Origin: Erythrophleum ivorense
Taxonomy: Eukaryota > Streptophyta > Magnoliopsida > Fabales > Fabaceae
Assembly: GCA_026724425.1 (NCBI GenBank)
Contig: JAIUCV010000003.1
Location: forward strand, 61,619,088 to 61,683,087
Direction: 5' to 3'
Length of the DNA: 64,000 nucleotides
In this document: piece after piece, positions 47,330 to 58,744 of the stretch
Layout of the letters: the number at the start of each line of letters is the position of its first letter
Numbering within the stretch: the first letter of the stretch is position 1
Translations under genes and position numbers: made by a program
The notes under the pieces: generated by a model
Database searches by the model: none
What the model was told of the DNA's origin: nothing
The model's input: only the letters and a program-made list of their open reading frames with translations

Positions 47330-48060
47330 TTGAGAGGACCATGATAAAATGTTTCACTTTTGTTATATGATCGTGGTGATAATGGACTGGTGCTAGATAT
47401 TTATTTCACCACTATTAGCTGAATTAATTGTCAGAATTTTGTTCAAAAATAGAATGTATTGAAGTTTAAGGCAAGCTAGTGGGTATTTGTGGTTTATTGG
47501 AATGATTGACAATGAAATTTTAGTCTTAACTATCATTATGTGTCAGAGATCCAAAATTCTGAATTTTGCATGTATATGTTTATCAAGGTGTCTAGTAACA
47601 GCTCAGAAGGGGAAAAAAATACATTATTGTGTATTGAGTGAGTGGTTTTGTGTTTCTAGTAAATTTACATGGTTTAGAAGTGGAGGATAAGAAAAAGAGG
47701 ATAGAAAAATCAGAGCCAACCATTCTCAAGAAAATATAACAAAAAAATATAACTTCAGACGATTGGTTAAGGGAATTTGCACAATGTATACTAGAAATTA
47801 TACACAATTGGTAGAGAAAAAGTTAAAATACTAAATATAAAGTTAAAAAAAATTTTAAGCCAGTGAAAATAGGGTAACAAAAATAAAACATACATTTAGG
47901 TTGCGTGCTTAAAAAAAAACAAAATAGAGAAAAGAAAAAGTAAGAATAACATATCTAATTTTTAGGAAAAATGCCAAGAAGTTTTATACAAAATAAAAAA
48001 AATCTAAAAAAAAGTTAAAAAATAAAAAAAAAAGACTAGAAAAAAAATTTATTGGACTCT
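47330..48060. other. Element interior, no gene seen
   Basis: A-rich sequence between the Myb/SANT pseudogene and the palindrome array; frames here are chance. Confidence 0.5.
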
Positions 48061-48063
48061 CGT

Positions 48064-48333
48064 GGGTCTGACAAAACAAGCAGTCGGACCCAGCGAGGTT
48101 CGACTATAATACAGTCATACCATGGGTCCAACTAGCATTTGGTCAGACCCATGTCCGACTGTCTTGCTCGACTATCCAACTGCACAGGGGTCCGACTACT
48201 GGGCAGTCAGACCTAAGGTTCGACCATGCTTTGGAAAGTAGTTAGACCTGGGGTCTGACCACGCTTTGGTTGGACCCTTGTTCGACTGCCTTGCAATTGA
48301 ACCTCGTGGTCCGACTATGTGGCAATCAGACCT
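48064..48333. repeat. Array of about nine ~25-bp imperfect palindromes
   Basis: Units of the form GGTCYGACY(A/T)...(A/C)RGTCRGACC follow each other with 2-6 bases between. Most are 24-26 bases long with 8-9-base arms. Clear examples start at GGTTCGACTATA (48098), GGTCCAACTAGC (48125), GGTCCGACTACT (48189), GGTCTGACCACG (48252) and GGTCCGACTATG (48308). One unit is longer (about 32 bases), and one region at 48153-48187 is less regular. It is GC-rich against its A+T-rich surroundings. The same motif is at 6226-6250, 7043-7106 and 25812-25860 in the 1-kb elements. It is not a CRISPR: no spacers and a plant host. Confidence 0.88.
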
Positions 48334-48563
48334 TGGCTACTTCATGTTCGCGCCTCGTTTTTTCCTCTCCCTTTTTTTGTTTCTCTTCCTTTTTTTCTTT
48401 TTTTTTTTTGTTTCCTCTTCATTGTGATACAAAAAATTTATTTTCTTTATTTTATTTTCCTACAGCGTTTTGTTTCTAAGAATTTTAAGTCTTTTTGTTT
48501 TTTTTACTTAAGTGAGGTGTTTGTTTTCTTAATTAAACCTATTGCTATTTCAAGTAATTTCTT

Positions 48564-48956
48564 TTTTGATAAAAATACCATTATATTTATAATTTATATA
48601 ATATAATAAGTATTAAATATTTATTTAATTAATATAAAATAATTACTTTTTTGAATTTTAAATATATTAGATTTAGAGTTTTCAACACACAATAAATGAA
48701 ATTGAAATAAATATGCATAAATTTGTTTTAAAATCAAAAGATAATCAAAATACTTTTAAGGATAATTTTTATTTTTTGTTAAAAATATAACATATTAGAA
48801 TGTAAATATTTATTTCAATGTTATTTATTGTATGTTGAAAACTCTAAATTTAATATATTTAAAATCCAAAAAAGTAATTATTTTATATTAATTAAATGAA
48901 TATTTAATACTTATTACATTATATAAATTATAAATATAATGGTATTTTTATCAAAA
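48564..48956. mobile_element. ~390-bp fold-back element with 150-bp arms
   Basis: The left arm begins TTTTGATAAAAATACCATTA and the right arm is its near-exact complement, ending ATGGTATTTTTATCAAAA. Arms extend over about 48564-48715 and 48805-48956, leaving roughly 90 bases of loop. Arm identity is very high by eye. It would fold into one long hairpin if transcribed. No clear target duplication; superfamily unknown. Confidence 0.88.
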
Positions 48957-49427
48957 TATATATAATTTACTTTTATTTTTCCTAAAATAAACAATGTCTT
49001 GTTATCTTTTTTCTTTTCGTTTCATTGGTTAAGAACTTTATATATTTCTTAAAAAATTTATATATACCGTTAAGATTTTTTCAATTAAGTAGGATACGTA
49101 CAATATATTCGCATCATATATAAGTGTTTGTACTAAAATCGGATATACTAATACTGGTATTAAAAGTTCAAATATATATATTTCATAAATATAAATATAA
49201 ATATATATGTTCATAAACATTAGGCTAAAACGTTTATATTTTGTGATGCTAGCAGGCTTTTAAAGCACCATATTTCTACATTACTCTTCCTCGCTATTAT
49301 CTCTTTCATCATCATCATCATCTCCATCTTTATCTAAAGACAATGTTGCAGCACCTATTTTTCTTTGGGATGAACGTCTCCTTGCTAGTTGTCCATAATT
49401 ACTATGAGTTATTTGTTGGAGTTAGGT
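48957..49427. other. A+T-rich stretch, no gene seen
   Basis: Contains short (TA)n tracts and a CATCATCATCATCATC run near 49311. It may include the last codons of the neighbouring Transposase_24-like gene, but no frame is supported. Confidence 0.4.
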
Positions 49428-50800
49428 TCACAGTTTTTCAATCTGTCTTTGTTGGTCTTGAAACATACTTTGATATGATTGCGTAGAAATATTGATAAAT
49501 TCATTACGTAACATGTCTTGTATGTAATTTAAATGTGGATATGGGGCTAATTGACTTGAAGATGCTTCTTGATTATATGTGTACCCTTGTTTAAAGTTTC
49601 CAAAGATTTTGCAAGATATGTTACCAAGCCCATAAATTGCGCCTGGCTTTTTTCCACCAGCAGCGCTAATAAACATATTCATGTTAGATGCATTATCACT
49701 TGAACCCTGAGTGGTATCTTTTTGTTTCATACATTCATCCTATTAAAAAAATTCAGATGATTAACATCAAAATAAATGAACACATGAAATAAAATATGTA
49801 GATATATTTTTCATTTTCATACCTATATAGCTTTTGACTTTTTGTCCACCCATGCATGGGTAGACTTATGTTGATGAGATTTTACATAAAATTCAGAAAA
49901 TGAAGGATCCCGTCCCAATTCATGGGACTACGCAACAAAATAAGAAAGAATTAGTCTAAGCATGCCACATTAAAAGTATAAAATAAATACAGTATCTATA
50001 TACCAATTCTCTGGCATGTTCTTCCATCGATGTAGAACTTCCTCTGTGCAATAAAGCACTGGCTTGATTTTTCTTTTTTTTGTGCACTGTTAGAACGAAA
50101 TCCTTCAGAATCCTAATATCCATGAGGTCGTCCCAGATGGATTGTTTAATCTATTCCGGTCATTTGCGCATATCACATACATGCCCAATTATATCCTTCA
50201 ATTGAGTTTTTACTAGATTTTTCCAGTTTGCCCAAATATCATGATGATGTCTCGGTTCCCAGCAATAAAGTTTCTTCTAAGCCATGGAGGATGTCAATAG
50301 TAATTGTAATATTTGCAAGTTATTTTGTTGGTGCAACTTATTTATTATTATTTGCAATGTAATAAAAAGTAAAAAATGACACTTGAAATTCATGAAACCA
50401 AATGTATTGATATTCTGGCAACACTTCAATCCAGCAATTCCACAGTCCATCATATTTATTCTTAAAAATATTTATAATAGCAGCACATATGTCTTTATCA
50501 TTTGGGGTAAATCTACAGATACAGGAAATAATGAAATAGATTATCAGCAAGTGTTATCACATGAACAATATTTTTAGAACAAATAGTGAAACAAAATAAT
50601 GAACCTTGTGTCATTAGGTATAATCAGTGTTGGCATAGGTTGATCTTGATCATTGGAGTGTTCATTGCCTTACTCATCCTGAGGATCATTAGACTCTTGT
50701 TGAAAGTCTCCCGGGGTTGGATGTGTTTCTTCTTTAGCATTAGATGATTCTGGTTGTGACAAATTACTTCGTGTTCTCCGGCCCCTTCTAAAAGACATCT
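49428..50800 (-). pseudogene. Transposase_24-like (Ptta/En-Spm type) plant transposon protein, copy 1, broken
   Basis: Read downward: MSFRRGRRTRSNLSQPESSN at 50800, a stop, RFTPNDKDICAAIINIFKNK and WNCWIEVLPEYQYIWFHEFQ (50515-50385), IWANWKNLVKTQLKDIIGHV (about 50240), WDDLMDIR, SALLHRGSSTSMEEHAREL, HELGRDPSFSEFYVKSHQHK with THAWVDKKSKAI, then from 49738 CMKQKDTTQGSSDNAS, GGKKPGAIYGLGNI and a Gln-rich end (MFQDQQRQIEKL). This is the layout of the PF03004 family found in En/Spm and related elements. Stops interrupt it (for example after MRK at about 50172 and DPQDE at about 50673), with probable introns at 49740-49840 and 49925-50010. Function in transposition is inferred from the family only. 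Confidence 0.75.
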
Positions 50801-50869
50801 TGTAATGAAATAGATGCCATTTACTACATGCATATTTCGTAAGTTTAAATATAAATGTAACATCACAAG

Positions 50870-51425
50870 CTTCCCTTCTTACCTTGTGAATTTTGCAGAA
50901 CTTTGTGAATGTTGTCTTAAGTGGCTTCCTCTTTGGTGAATGCGTTGGGGCTCAGTAAAATGTTATGGGGGAGATAAATAGAAAGTTATGTTTATCTATA
51001 GGAAATAATATGTACATGTGCCATTGTAGATGGTGTGATTATATGTGGAGGAGACTGACATGTGGGACCAACTGACAAAGATAAATACAAACATGGAAAA
51101 AAAAGTAATGGTACATGGTCTTAATGGCACATGATTTTATACAGGAAAAAGTACAAACCAAGTAAGTCAGAAAGATTCCATCAATTGACATATAATGGCA
51201 ATATCTATGTGGGACACAATGAATATGCATAATAGTGCACCTATGTTGATAGATGATAGGAATTAAATTAAAAACAAACGTGGATGTGCTAGTAGCAAAA
51301 AATGTAGTTATCCACTTTATATTACAATAATTATAACACACATTTATACAATGGAACAAAACATGTAGATCTTGTATATTCAACAATTGAATATCTACAA
51401 CCATAAACTTGGCTATTTTTTTTTT
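50870..51425. other. No gene recognised
   Basis: The minus-strand frame 51039-51404 is His/Cys/Tyr-rich without a known motif and is not conserved next to copy 1, so it is not called. Confidence 0.4.
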
Positions 51426-51426
51426 G

Positions 51427-52330
51427 AACTTAAAGCTTTATGTTGCTCACAGTATTCATAAATTTGACGTTGCATGTCAAATATTGTACTTTCATTGTCA
51501 TGCATTTGTATCTTGAAATCTTTTAACTTGTACTCAATATCGGGATGTAGTCAACCTTATGGACCTTGTGGGTATATGGCCCCTGCCACGCTTGGATATG
51601 ATAACGATAAGAACTCATTTTGTTATAGATAGTTATAATCGAAAGGTGGTTACTCTTCTACTTTATGTGCAACACTTTCTAAGCCATACACGGAGCCTCC
51701 ACCTTTTTTTCCCTCTAGCAGCTACTGTCCATAAAGTAACCTCATTTGCTAGTGAAAAATTTTGTGCATTGGCAGCATTTACAATGTTGGTTTTAAGTCT
51801 TGCATATTCATTCTTAACTAAAACAAGAAAAAATTATATAGCAGTGATATATATATATGTAAGAGTGTTTCACATAAAGGAATACAAAGTTAGCAGACTT
51901 ACAAAAGGTTTTTCAGATTTTTTATCTACCCAAAGACCAAAGGTTAGGTTTTGATGTGTTCGAACGTAGAGTTCTACTGGAGTTATAAGCCTGCCGAAGT
52001 CTTCAGCTAGAGTTGCAACATAATTAGTGAATGGAATATTACCAACAGTGTGAAGAGATAGCCTGTCTACCAAGTTGGAAGCTCTATTTTGTTTTGCACG
52101 TTCACTTTTTCATCTAAATTTTATCTTATTCCAATCAGCACATAAATCATTCCAAATCTGTTCATTTATCCAAATAGGCTGCTTCCCTTTATTTCGAATA
52201 TAATAGATCAAATCTTTTAAGCGATTTCTTGTGCGATCTTTAAAATTATTGTAAATTTGGTGATGATCCTCTATTGCCCAAATGTAATATTTCTGACAAT
52301 GTCACCCAAAAATATTTATCAAATCATGTG
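51427..52330 (-). pseudogene. Transposase_24-like protein, copy 2, broken
   Basis: Read downward: YWAIEDHHQIYNNFKDRTRN, RLKDLIYYIRNKGKQPIWIN, EQIWNDLCADWNKIKFR, stop near 52112, SERAKQNRASNLVDRLSLHT, VGNIPFTNYVATLAEDFGRL, ITPVELYVRTHQNLTFGLWV, DKKSEKP, then a gap and a C-terminal helical part YKLKDFKIQMHDNESTIFDM, QRQIYEYCEQHK. It has the same domain order as copy 1 but is diverged, so the two are separate insertions or an old duplication. Confidence 0.72.
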
Positions 52331-53800
52331 CTTCAATGAAACAAGTGCAACAATTTTTTTTTGAGTTCAATTGAACTTTAACTGAAATTCTTTAAACCAT
52401 AATTGTTTCATGGGTTTAGGAACTTCCTTCAATGAATTATAAGGTCCTAGATAATTATGCTTTATCACCGCACTATATACTCGACGATATCATTTCTATC
52501 GGGTGCAAATCTAATCAATGCGGATGTAAAAACAATGTAAAATGAAGTTATAGCCATTAAAATATTTTGAATGAGAATTCATACTCGGTTTCACCAACGA
52601 GATAAATAAGTTATTTCCCTATATTCACTTTGGCTTGAATATGAGAATACAAGACTTCTCCATACGTTTTACCCATCTACACAAAAGCAAAAGGAAAAGG
52701 GAAAGTATGTAGAATATACATCCTCCGCGGTTCAAACAATATTAAAATGTGTAGTTTCAGTGAAATTATATAGATGAACTTACTGTAGTTTCTGTGTGAA
52801 AGGTAAGCCAACCTCACAAAATAATGATGTTCATACATACATGATCTATCAGCAACATAAAGTTCAAATATATTGATCATAGCTTCACGTCAGTTACTAC
52901 AGCCATTTCACTGTAACCTTTCAATGATACTCTCATCCTTATGCATGCAGGGGCATTTTTAAATTTTTGTCACTTCAAATAAGAAGGATAGGATAAAGAC
53001 AAAGTACCTTGCATACATGTCCATCCTACTGCTTGTCATGTGAAGCTATGTGGGATATGGATGAATTAGTTGGCACCTAAGTGAGGACAAAAGTTAAAGG
53101 AAATTTATCACCCACGTGAAGAAGATAAACTTAAGATGATAAAGAGACAAAGATAAGCTAAGATGATAAAAGGATGAAAACGAAAAATCTTACCACATGA
53201 TAAGGGAAGGGATGAGGACAACATGTGAGGTCACACAAGTGAGGACAAAGGAATTAATAATTTTCTTGGCTAGCCACGTGAATGCATTATAGGGATAGAG
53301 ACCAATGCTTTATCACATGAGGACAAATCAAGGTTCAACTCTTTTTATTTGTTTATATATATATTTATATGGAAAAATCAATAATAATATTTATATTATA
53401 ATAATTTTTAAAGTGATAAACCAACATTTGTTATTTCAATTAAATAATATATGAGTCTAAAAATATAATTATTAATGAACATATTTTTTATTATGCTAAA
53501 ATAATTATGTGGATGAAACAGAATTTATTTTTATGAGAGTGAATAAATAAAAACATACGTACCGCACTGACATGAAAAAATTCTAGAATTATTATAATAT
53601 TTTTTCATTCAATTAAGGGAAAAATTATACTCTAGCAACATTATTTTTATATTTCGAATTATTCATTTAAGAAAGTGTTCTAAAATTTTAAAAATTAAAA
53701 AATAGGTAGGTACTATGAGGTCAAATTCGAACGATTGCATTCATATGCATACACACATTCATGTGTTTTGTATTGTATTGTCAATGGAAAAGGAAAAAGT
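52331..53800. other. Repetitive stretch, no gene seen
   Basis: Around 53090-53270 a loose repeat with AAGATGATAAA, GAGGACAA and CACATGA words recurs. No frame with a recognised motif. Confidence 0.4.
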
Positions 53801-53984
53801 CACTCTGGGTTATATTCGAGGGTAAAATTGTCTAGAAGAACAGTTACAAACTTTTCTCTTCCCCATTTCCCCGCATCCCATCTAAACAGGGGAAGAGAAC
53901 TTTCTTTCTCTGTCCCTCTCTCTCCCCCCACTTTTTTCTCCACTTTTCTCCTCCCCTATCCAAATGAAGCATAAAGAAAAATGG

Positions 53985-54840
53985 ATGGTCCCCCCTCTGG
54001 CTCTCGTTCCCTTTGGAAGGTCCTCCATTGAAGGCACGATAGGGCTATATAGAGAAAGCAAAAGGGCAAACCTTACAAAAGGATAGCCACTACCTGTACA
54101 CACATAAAAAATAGAAACGAGGCAGAATGGGAGATGGGACCATACACACAGATGTGCAAAAACACCCATTGAGGCATGATAATATTTCTAGTAAGGAGTA
54201 GAAGGGGACCAGTGGAGGAACACTTATAAAAAGCAAGGGAATTTAAGAGAAGGGGGAGGTTTTTTTTTTAAGTGGATTAGAAAGGCTAAGGGAGTCGCTA
54301 CGAAGGGAGAAAATTGAAGCTTCCTTTTTTGGCAGAAAGAGATGGTGAAGCAGAGGAGGCTTCTAAAGCTTTTAGGTTTTAGAAAAAGGGTGCAAAGAAA
54401 AAGGGGAAAAATATGAGGAGCTCTAGTTCCATTTTTCAATCTGGGGGCCTGAAACTGAGAGGTGAAAGTGGAAGCGAACGAGTGAAGAGAGGAAGGAGAA
54501 GGAAGGAGGAGAAAGAAGGGGAGAGACTGAGGGGTTTAAAGATTCTGAAGGGAGAGATTTGAGATATTCTTTTTGAATATGAGAATTCGAAAGTAGAGAG
54601 CTGCGGATGGAGAAATTGAAAAAAAAAAGAGAGTTGTAGAGATTAGCGAGATGAGGGGAGAATCAAAGGACCAAGAAGATAATTTCTGAGTTCTTGGTTT
54701 CTTTCGATTCTGCACGGAATGGGTTTCAAGAAAGCTCACTAATATTCGAAAGACAACAACCCTCAAGAGCTGGAGATAGCAAGGAGCATTGGGAATTTGT
54801 GCGAAGAAGTGAGCTTTAAGGGTTTGAAATCTCAGGTATG
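53985..54840 (+). promoter_or_regulatory. Promoter and spliced leader-like region, probably LTR-derived
   Basis: TATA-like GGGCTATATAGAGAAAG at about 54040, then a purine-rich leader with many GGAGAAGG words, ending AATCTCAG/GTATG (a strong splice donor) near 54835. No coding exon follows that I recognise. An LTR promoter with leader, or the first exon of a lost gene, are both possible. Confidence 0.35.
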
Positions 54841-56399
54841 TTCTCATGAATTGCGAAAGTTATTTTGATTCTATAAACCTGCACACACCTGATTTTGTTT
54901 TGGTCCCTATGGATTGAGATTTTAATTTTGATTATATGGTTTGCCTCAGTCAATTGGGTTTGTATGTGACTAGGCTAGTGGCTGAGGTTTTATAAACTCC
55001 TTTCATTATGATTTCTCCACTGCTGCATGAGCATTCTTTGCTGTGTTAGTCTAACCATATGTTGATACCCATATATTTTCTGTGGTGGTGTGAAGTTAGG
55101 AGATTAAGGTGCTCTTAATCTTTGTTTGTTGCTATTGATCTGAATATGGTTCCCTAAATGTTTGACTATCAAAACCAGTATGTTCAGTGTTTTGGTTTAA
55201 CCTTGGATTTGCAAAATGAACAGAACTAATGCTAGCTTGACATAAAGTTTTGTTCTGACATCATATTGGTTCTAGACTTTGCTTAGAATTCTCTTTGCTG
55301 TGTGTCATTACTAGAAAGGAAAACTCAAATTAATTTGCCTTGTCAAATAAAGATATGTTTGATTATGCATTTTGCTATCTATTATGCATTATGCCTCTAC
55401 ATCTGATCAAATTAAAGCATTGTTTTGCTTCTCAAATGTATCTTGATCTGACCCAAGCTTGAGATGAATCATGATTTGTGCTTGAAAGTTTTCTAATAAA
55501 CTTGAACTAGGACTCAAAGGGTACGTGGAGTACTCTAGGAGGCTACTAGGCAGTAACCATAGTTGGATTCCAATTGTAGTTACACTATTTGTATAGTCCC
55601 ATATTGGATTCCCAGATTTATTTTGAAAAATTGCATTCCATAGTTGTGACTTGGCAAGCATGAAGGGATATGCTTTGTTTATGAATTCCCATTTACTATG
55701 ATATGTCCATGTTGTATGTGTTGTTGAATCAATGCTAAGCTGCCTATCAAAACCACTAAATGAATGATCTGTTCATTGTTGGTTAGTTCAATGCTATAGT
55801 GTGCCTTGTGATCTCTTGAATGTGTTTATTGAATCTTTGGAAAGACGTACAAGTTTGTACTGTCATGTTTAATTAGATTTAACCCAACTTAATTTTATAT
55901 TTTTGGAATTATTGTGTGACATTGTCATGATTTTGCATAAGATAAAATCATTTTGCAATCGAGCATGATTAAGGAGCATAAAGCAGCTTATGAATATAGT
56001 GGCAAACAAGGAATTGGAAATGGGCTCTTCTAAATTCATGACTAGTGGAAAGATATGGCATGGCAAGCACAAGGAAGCTAAAATACATAGGCACAACCAT
56101 GAAGACAAATTGGTTGTGTTTCATTTTACACATGCTCTATTTTTATTTTTATTTCTCTTTTTCTCCATACTTGAAATTTATTTGAACATGATATTTAGTT
56201 GGCTGGACACAACACACACACTATTACAAGTTATTGTGTGTTAGTAAATATTTTGGTTTTATTTTCATTTCATTTTGTTTCATTTTTTAGAATAGCCGTG
56301 TGGGATTCTTTGTCCCCTCAAGCACATAGGAACAAATCTATAGATCATGTGTGGCAACAAAGCCTCTTTGGTACCTATTTGGGTCTCAAATTTATATTT
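54841..56399. other. Intron-like unique sequence, no gene seen
   Basis: T-rich sequence of intron-like composition after the donor at 54835. The frames at 55869-56405 have no recognised motif. Confidence 0.35.
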
Positions 56400-58230
56400 T
56401 ATTAAATTTTAGATTTCAATTGTCAAAATCAAATTGATTTTCTTTAAAGAAATATTTCCAAAAAGGAAACAAGATAAAAATGAGAAACTAAAAAAATAAA
56501 ATAAATGCAGAAGAAGGGCAAAGCAACAATAAACAAAATTTGCAAATTTAAAATTTAACTTTAGGTAACCAAGTTTTTAAAGTTCCCATTAAAAAAAACT
56601 AAATTAAACAAAACAAAAAAAGCAACAAAAAAGTTATTTTCTTTATAAAGCAATCAAATTCCTCTTTTAAATTTGGAACTTTCCTCCAAATTTCATTTGA
56701 TAAGATTAGGAATTAAAATGTACTTTACAAAAAAAGGAAAAAAATATGTTTCCATACAAAATTCAATCAATAAAAAAGAAGAATCACTAAAAATTATTAA
56801 AAAAAAAGAAGAAAAGGTAAAAAGTTGAAAGTCAATCTTAAAAAAAATAATAAAATAAAATAAACAAACAAATAAAAATAAAACAAATGAAAAAAATCTA
56901 ATAATAAAAAAATCAAACAAAAAAAGAGAAAAAGAAAATACCAAAAAATCAATAAATCAAAAATAAAAAATAATCTAGAAAATCCAAAAAAATAAAAAAT
57001 TTAAAAAAATTGTCAAAATTCATCAAAAAAAAAAAAAGAAAATCAAAACAAAATCTAACAAAAAAATGAAAATCAGATGAAGAACAAAATGAACAAAATT
57101 CATTGAAACAAAAAAAAAGATACAATAAACAAAAGGCAAAACCAAACAAATAAAAAAGAAAACATGAAAACAAAGGGAGAAATTAAATGTTTTTCAAGAC
57201 TTATGAACTTTTCCCAAAATTTCTTTCAAAAAAGATATATTTTGTAAAATAAAAAAATATCAAAATCTAAAAAAAAAGAGAAAAATTTTTAATCAAACAA
57301 ACCAAAACAAATAAAACAAAAAAATGAAAAATCTAATAATAAAAAGGAATCAAACATTAAAATACAAAAAAAAAAGATATTAAAAAATAAATAAATAAAT
57401 AAATAAGAAATTAAAACCAAAGTTTAACAAAACAAAAAAAAATTAAAGAAATTGAAAAAATTAAAAATTAAAAAAAATCAATCAAAAAAGTAAACAAAGA
57501 ATGAGAAACAAAAGCTAAAAAAAAAGAATAATAAATAAATAAAACATAAGATAATAATCCTTAAAAAATGTCATTTCAAAAATCAAAATCTAAAAATATA
57601 AATATAACAAAAAATAGAAATAAAAATAATATAAGAAAAAATAAAAAAAAATCGATCGTAACAAAACAAGAAAACAATGAATCAAAAATAAAAAAGAGAA
57701 GATGGTAAAGAAAACGAGATTATTTCAGTTTTCACAAATTAAAATATACAAATCAATGTCAAATTTGTTTTTTTTTTGTAAAATTCTAAAATAATTTTCA
57801 TTTTCTTTCTCTCTTCTTAAAAAAATAATATTATTAATAAAACAAAAAAGAATAAAAAAACAAAAGCAAAAAATAATAATAATAAGAAAACCAAAAACAA
57901 AAACAAAAAAAAATAAGAAAAACAAAAACAATGAGAAATAAAAAAAATAAAAAAAAATAAAAAAGAAGATAAAAACAAAAAGCAAAAAAAAAACAAAACA
58001 GAACACAATAAAACATTTAAAAAAAAAGAAGAGAAACAAAGATAAACAAAAATAAACACAAAAAAATAAAAAATAAATAAATAAACAAAACAAAACCAAA
58101 AGAAAAGACTAAAAAAAACAAAAAAACAAATAACAAACCACATAAAAAAACATAAAATAATAATAATAATAATAAAACAGCAAAAAAAATAAAAACAAAA
58201 AACAAAAAAAAAACACCAATTAAACACAAT
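56400..58230. other. 1.8 kb of A-rich low-complexity DNA
   Basis: On the plus strand A makes up most of the sequence, in AAAAAT, AAACAA and AATAAT words. The long Phe-rich minus-strand frames here are its translation and are not genes. It resembles 42.4-43.1 kb. Confidence 0.75.
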
Positions 58231-58234
58231 TTCC

Positions 58235-58640
58235 GTTTGAACTACGTGGACTTTGATCCCTTTCAAAAGGATACATAGGCCCTAAATTTTTATTCTACGT
58301 CAAGTCCGCTCTTATAAATAAACATTTTCTTTGAATTTTATTTCTTAAATTTCTTTTTCATTCTTTTTTTACTTTTAATTTTATTTTCTTTAATTTCTTT
58401 ATTTCTTATTTTGCATGTAATTTGTCAGGGAGAATTAAAATGGAATTAAGGCCATTTTGATTTTATACAACTGACTTAGAATAATTGTTCCTAGTAACGG
58501 GTGTAGTGAGGTGTCTAATACCTTTCTCACTCATAACCGACTCTCGAATTCAGTTTTTAGTTCGTAGGCTATTTTTCTTGTTTTTCAAATAAAAAGACTT
58601 TTTTAAAGTTTTGCTTTTTTAAAAATTAAAATTTTAGTGA
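58235..58640 (+). mobile_element. LTR 3'-end (U5) remnant followed by primer-binding-site-like sequence
   Basis: TACGTGGACTTTGATCCC, GGATACATAGGCCC, AACGGGTGTAGTGAGGTGTC, TAATACCTTTCTCACTC and CGACTCTCGAATTC occur in the order seen at the ends of plant Gypsy/LARD LTRs. AGTGATGACTCCTACTT near 58636 sits where TGGCGACTCC-type primer-binding sites are expected. It ends about 100 bases before the CNL pseudogene arm. Identification is by general resemblance. Confidence 0.45.
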
Positions 58641-58744
58641 TGACTCCTACTTCTTTTACTATTTTGATTTCATTTTTCATTTTTTTTAAATCAAAATTTC
58701 TTAGAGAATTTTCTTTTTAAAGGTGCCACACGATCGCATTTTTG

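Larger units (their letters stand above)
43356..53971. mobile_element. Candidate 10.6-kb PIF/Harbinger element, possible source element (decayed)
   Basis: The left end TACTGCGTTTGGATGGG and the complement of the right end TGCTTCATTTGGATAGG are both 17 bases and lead into purine-rich subterminal sequence (GGAGAGAAAAGAAAGG; GGAGAAAAGTGGAG) and then a TTACCCT motif. The flanks are TGA (43353-43355) and TAA (53972-53974), a TWA duplication with one change. The interior holds a DDE_Tnp_4 transposase pseudogene and a Myb/SANT pseudogene, the two proteins a PIF element needs. It also holds a nine-unit palindrome array, a fold-back element and two Transposase_24-like pseudogenes. The ends match those of the 1-kb elements at 5409, 6682 and 25226. 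The two ends could instead belong to separate elements that happen to face each other. Confidence 0.55.

Noticed and set aside
48064..48333. CRISPR-like appearance of the palindrome array
   Set aside because: No unique spacers of constant length, spacing of only 2-6 bases, and a plant nuclear context inside a transposon.
51039..51404. 121-aa minus-strand ORF, Cys/His-rich
   Set aside because: Cys and His spacing fits no zinc-finger pattern I know, and it lies between two decayed transposon genes.
56693..58266. Several minus-strand ORFs up to 149 aa, rich in Phe
   Set aside because: They are translations of A-rich low-complexity DNA, overlap each other in different frames and contain no domain.
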